From Thermomonas sp. (GTDB lineage Bacteria; Pseudomonadota; Gammaproteobacteria; Xanthomonadales; Xanthomonadaceae): a DNA stretch of 52,702 bases. The number at the start of each line of letters is the position of its first letter. The first letter of the stretch is position 1. The stretch covers positions 1-52,702 of the forward strand of contig NZ_JADZDS010000024.1 of NCBI RefSeq assembly GCF_020850895.1, in the 5' to 3' direction. A program made the position numbers and the translations under genes. This document shows, piece by piece, positions 48,641 to 52,702 of the stretch. The notes beneath the pieces were generated by a model that had not been told where the DNA came from, did no database searches, and was given only the letters and a program-made list of their open reading frames with translations.

Positions 48641-51010
48641 TCAACGTCGAATCGTTGCGCCGAACCCCTGGCCCAGCGCAGCCACGACGTCAGATACCGC
48701 AGATTCCACGTCCTGCTCGGTGAGAGTGCGCGAATCATCCTGAAAAATCAAGCGCATGGCGAGACTTTTGCAACCCGGATCAATACCTTTGCCGAGATAG
48801 CGGTCGAACAGTCCCACCTCGCGCAGCAGCGCGCCGCCCGCGGCGATCGCGGACGCCCGCAACGCGCCCCAGGCCACGCCATCGCCAACCACGAAGGCAA
48901 GATCCCGACGTACCGATGGGAAGCGCGACAAGGGCTTGGCGCGCGGCAATGGCCGCGCCATCAATGCGTCAAGATCGAGTTCGAAGGCATAGACCTCGGC
49001 CTCGATCCCGAGCCGCTCCTGCAGGCGTGGATGCACCTGGCCGATCCAGCCGAGCCGCACGCCGTCCCGATAGACGTCGGCACTCCGACCCGGATGCGCA
49101 AACGGATGCACCGCCGCACGGTACTCCAGGGTCACGCCCGAGACGGCGGCAAGGCTGTCCAGGTCGCCCTTGATGTCGTGGAAATCGAGCGTGCGCGCCG
49201 CAATGCCCCACTGCTCGGACACCGCCTCGCCACAGGCCACCGCGGCCATGCGGCGGGTTTCGAGCGGCCCCACCGCGCCGGCCGCAAAGCTGCGACCGAG
49301 CTCGAACAGGCGCACGCGCGGCTGCTGGCGCGCGGTATTGCGCGTCAAAGCGGCCATCAGTCCGGGCAACAGCGATGTGCGCATCACCCCAAGCTCGGCG
49401 CTCAGTGGATTGGCGAGCGCGACGCCACCGTCGGCCAGCGACCATGCCTCGAGTTGGCTGGCCTCCACGAATGCGAAATTGATCGCTTCCAGATAATCAC
49501 GTGCGACCAATTGCCGGCGCAGGTCATGCGCGCTGCTGCGGGTCTCGCTGGGGCTGACCAAGCGGGTGGCACCACCGGGCAGCGAGGTCGGGATCGCGTC
49601 GTAGCCGTGGATGCGGGCGACTTCCTCGATCAGGTCTTCCTCGATGGCCAGATCGAAGCGGCGCGCCGGCGTCGTCACCTGCCAACCGTCGTCGCTCGCC
49701 TCCACCGCCAGGCCCAGCGCGGACAGGATGCGTGCGACCTCGGCATCGGCCACGCTCGTGCCCAGCACGCGCGCCAATCGCGCACGCCGCAAGTGGATCG
49801 CCTGCGGTTTGGGCAGGTGCTGCGGCAACGCTGCCTCGACCACCGGGCCGGGCGTGCCGCCGGCGATATCGAGGATCAGCCGCGTTGCATATTCGATGGC
49901 GATGCACGGCAGTTCGGGGTCGACGCCACGCTCGAAGCGGTGCGCGGCATCGGTGTGCAGGCCGAGCTCGCGACTGCGACCGATGATCGCGGCGGGCGCA
50001 AAATGCGCGGCCTCGAGGAAGATGGTGCGGGTGGCAGTGCCGACCTTGGTGTCGTCTCCGCCCATGATGCCGGCAAGGCCAACCACCCGATCGGCGTCGG
50101 TGATGACGAGGAACTGCGGATCGAGCTTGGCCGTCTCGCCATTGAGCAGCTTCACGCTTTCATCGGTGCGCGCATGACGCACGCCGATCGGCCCCCTCAG
50201 CAAGTCACGGTCGTAGGCGTGCATCGGCTGGCCAAGTTCCAGCATCACGTACTGGGTGACGTCAACCAACAGGCTGATCGGGCGCACGCCGCTGCGCAAC
50301 AGGCGCTGCGCCATCCACATCGGCGTGGTCGCCGATGCATCGACGCCTTCGATCACCCGACCGCAGAAGCGCGGCGCATCGGCCCCGGCGTTCAACTCGA
50401 CGGCCATGGTCGACGCACTGGCTGCGGCCACTGGCGCTGCCTCGAACGGCTCGACCACGCTGCCGAACGCGGCGGCGACGTCGAAGGCAATCCCGCGCAC
50501 GCCGAAGCAATCAGCACGGTTCGGGGTCAGGCCCAGCTCGACGATGGTGTCCGGCAGGCCGAGATACTCGGCAATGGAAGCGCCGACCGGCGCATCGGCG
50601 GGAAGCTCCAGCAGGCCGGAGGCATCGGCATCGATCCCCAGCTCCTTGGCCGAGCACAACATGCCTTGGGACTCGACCCCGCGCAGCTTGGCCGCCTTGA
50701 TCTCGAAGCCGCCGAACGCCGCACCAACGGTCGCCAATGGCGCGACCAACCCGGGCCGTGCGTTCGGCGCGCCGCAGACGATCTGCAGTGGCACCGCGCC
50801 ACCGGCGTCGACCTGACACACCTGCAGTTTGTCGGCCTCCGGGTGTTTTTCGGCAGACAGGATCTTCGCCACCACCACGCCGTCAAGCCCATTGCCAATT
50901 GCCGCGCTGGACTCGACTTCCAGACCGATCATGGTCAGGGTGTGCTGCAAGGCGGCACTGTCGGCATCGATGCGGACGTGCTGGCGCAGCCAGTTTTCGG
51001 AGAATTTCAT
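48641..51010 (-). CDS. pheT: Phenylalanyl-tRNA synthetase beta subunit
   Basis: This 789-aa protein has the start MKFSENWLRQHVRIDADSAA, an N-terminal EMAP/OB-like domain (CQVDAGGAVPLQIVCGAPNA), B3/B4 editing domain (GLTPNRADCFGVRGIAFDVA), B5 and catalytic-like core regions, and a C-terminal ferredoxin-like anticodon-binding domain (PLSRFPSVRRDLAFVV). With PheS it charges tRNA-Phe as an alpha2beta2 enzyme. Normal length. It follows pheS by 10 bases. Confidence 0.97.
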   Translation of the reverse strand: MKFSENWLRQHVRIDADSAALQHTLTMIGLEVESSAAIGNGLDGVVVAKILSAEKHPEADKLQVCQVDAGGAVPLQIVCGAPNARPGLVAPLATVGAAFGGFEIKAAKLRGVESQGMLCSAKELGIDADASGLLELPADAPVGASIAEYLGLPDTIVELGLTPNRADCFGVRGIAFDVAAAFGSVVEPFEAAPVAAASASTMAVELNAGADAPRFCGRVIEGVDASATTPMWMAQRLLRSGVRPISLLVDVTQYVMLELGQPMHAYDRDLLRGPIGVRHARTDESVKLLNGETAKLDPQFLVITDADRVVGLAGIMGGDDTKVGTATRTIFLEAAHFAPAAIIGRSRELGLHTDAAHRFERGVDPELPCIAIEYATRLILDIAGGTPGPVVEAALPQHLPKPQAIHLRRARLARVLGTSVADAEVARILSALGLAVEASDDGWQVTTPARRFDLAIEEDLIEEVARIHGYDAIPTSLPGGATRLVSPSETRSSAHDLRRQLVARDYLEAINFAFVEASQLEAWSLADGGVALANPLSAELGVMRTSLLPGLMAALTRNTARQQPRVRLFELGRSFAAGAVGPLETRRMAAVACGEAVSEQWGIAARTLDFHDIKGDLDSLAAVSGVTLEYRAAVHPFAHPGRSADVYRDGVRLGWIGQVHPRLQERLGIEAEVYAFELDLDALMARPLPRAKPLSRFPSVRRDLAFVVGDGVAWGALRASAIAAGGALLREVGLFDRYLGKGIDPGCKSLAMRLIFQDDSRTLTEQDVESAVSDVVAALGQGFGATIRR

Positions 51011-51020
51011 ACGCCCCGCC

Positions 51021-52118
<1,098 letters not shown>

Positions 52119-52478
52119 TTACGCCGCCAAAGCGCCCTTGGCCTTTTCGGTCAGGGCGGTAAAGCCCGCCGCATCGTGCACGGCGATGTCCGCCAGCACC
52201 TTGCGATCCAGGGTGACCCCGGCCTTCAGCAGGCCGTTCATGAAACGGCTGTAGCTCAGGCCGTTGGCGCGGGCCGCTGCATTGATACGCGCGATCCACA
52301 GGGTGCGGAACTGGCGCTTCTTCTGCTTGCGACCGATGTAGGCGTACTGCGCAGCCTTGGTGACGGCCTGCTTGGCGGCGCGGAAGACCTTGCGACGGGC
52401 GTTGTAGTAACCCTTGGCGGCCTTCAGGACCTTCTTGTGGCGCGCGCGCGCCATGACACCACGTTTGACTCGTGCCAT
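52119..52478 (-). CDS. rplT: 50S ribosomal protein L20
   Basis: This 119-aa protein reads [20 protein letters not shown] then [20 protein letters not shown] and [20 protein letters not shown]: full-length L20. It binds 23S rRNA early in assembly and in many bacteria represses its own operon. Eleven bases separate it from rpmI. Confidence 0.98.
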   Translation of the reverse strand: MARVKRGVMARARHKKVLKAAKGYYNARRKVFRAAKQAVTKAAQYAYIGRKQKKRQFRTLWIARINAAARANGLSYSRFMNGLLKAGVTLDRKVLADIAVHDAAGFTALTEKAKGALAA

Positions 52479-52489
52479 GTCTTATCTCC

Positions 52490-52687
52490 TCACAAATACG
52501 GCAGCATGCGGTCCAGACGGCCCGCGTCCTCGGCACGAACATGGTTCGTCTGCCGCAGGTTGCGCTTCCGCTTGGTCGCTTTCTTGGTGAGGATGTGGCT
52601 CTTGTTGGCGTGGCCGCACTTGTACTTGCCGGAAGCGGTCTTCCGGAAGCGCTTGGCCGCCGCCCGATTGGTCTTGATCTTGGGCAT
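52490..52687 (-). CDS. rpmI: 50S ribosomal protein L35
   Basis: This 65-aa protein starts [20 protein letters not shown] and contains [20 protein letters not shown], the L35 signature. It is the first gene of the operon visible here; infC (IF-3) normally lies just upstream, beyond the window end. Confidence 0.98.
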   Translation of the reverse strand: MPKIKTNRAAAKRFRKTASGKYKCGHANKSHILTKKATKRKRNLRQTNHVRAEDAGRLDRMLPYL

Positions 52688-52702
52688 TGGGAATCCTTGC
52701 GA

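Overview
The window is a continuous, high-GC, gene-dense chromosomal segment. It most likely comes from a gammaproteobacterium of the order Lysobacterales (Xanthomonadales). The evidence is the rpmI-rplT-pheS-pheT-ihfA-merR-tRNA-Pro order next to rmlBACD, a SUF operon led by an Rrf2 regulator, the EF-G paralogue, the TesB/DUF2007 pair, and short dispersed palindromes typical of these genomes. The species cannot be fixed from sequence reading alone. No CRISPR array, prophage or intact insertion sequence was seen.

Layout. 0-5.6 kb: the end of a glycine-zipper envelope protein, an EF-G-like GTPase, a lipoprotein, a SET-domain methyltransferase, a small membrane protein and a secreted esterase. 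5.6-11.5 kb: the Fe-S assembly operon (Rrf2 regulator, sufB, sufC, sufD, sufS). Two extra genes, a 67-aa protein and a nucleotidyltransferase, are wedged between sufB and sufC, and the operon ends at sufS. 11.5-18.5 kb: an EptA/MCR-type phosphoethanolamine transferase, the RhlE helicase, an M61-like peptidase and a beta-CASP nuclease. Two decayed genes flank the M61 gene: an IS30 transposase tail and the N-terminus of a dimethylarginine dimethylaminohydrolase. 18.5-24.1 kb: a repeat-rich spacer, then a peptidase block (an M16 pair and an M13). 24.1-34.8 kb: small lipoproteins, an acyl-CoA dehydrogenase, an HNH nuclease, a protein with a receiver-like domain, a PF09826-type beta-propeller protein and RlmKL. 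34.8-40.3 kb: an amidase, TesB, a DUF2007 protein, an EF-hand protein, Bpt and a beta-propeller-like lipoprotein.

40.3-44.3 kb is a tightly packed run that looks like one operon: SPFH membrane protein, Arc-type ribbon-helix-helix regulator, DUF4177 protein, secreted hydrolase, PH-like membrane protein and M15 carboxypeptidase. Its promoter candidate carries two direct TTTGATATC repeats one helical turn apart. 44.3-52.7 kb is read entirely on the minus strand. It runs rpmI, rplT, a terminator-like hairpin, pheS, pheT, ihfA, merR, tRNA-Pro(GGG) with its own terminator, then rmlB-rmlA-rmlC-rmlD with 4-nt overlaps.

Most of the window is housekeeping. The regions most worth following up are the sufB/sufC insertion, the SPFH/RHH/DUF4177 operon, the two pseudogenes around the M61 peptidase, and the palindromic spacer at 18.5-19.1 kb.
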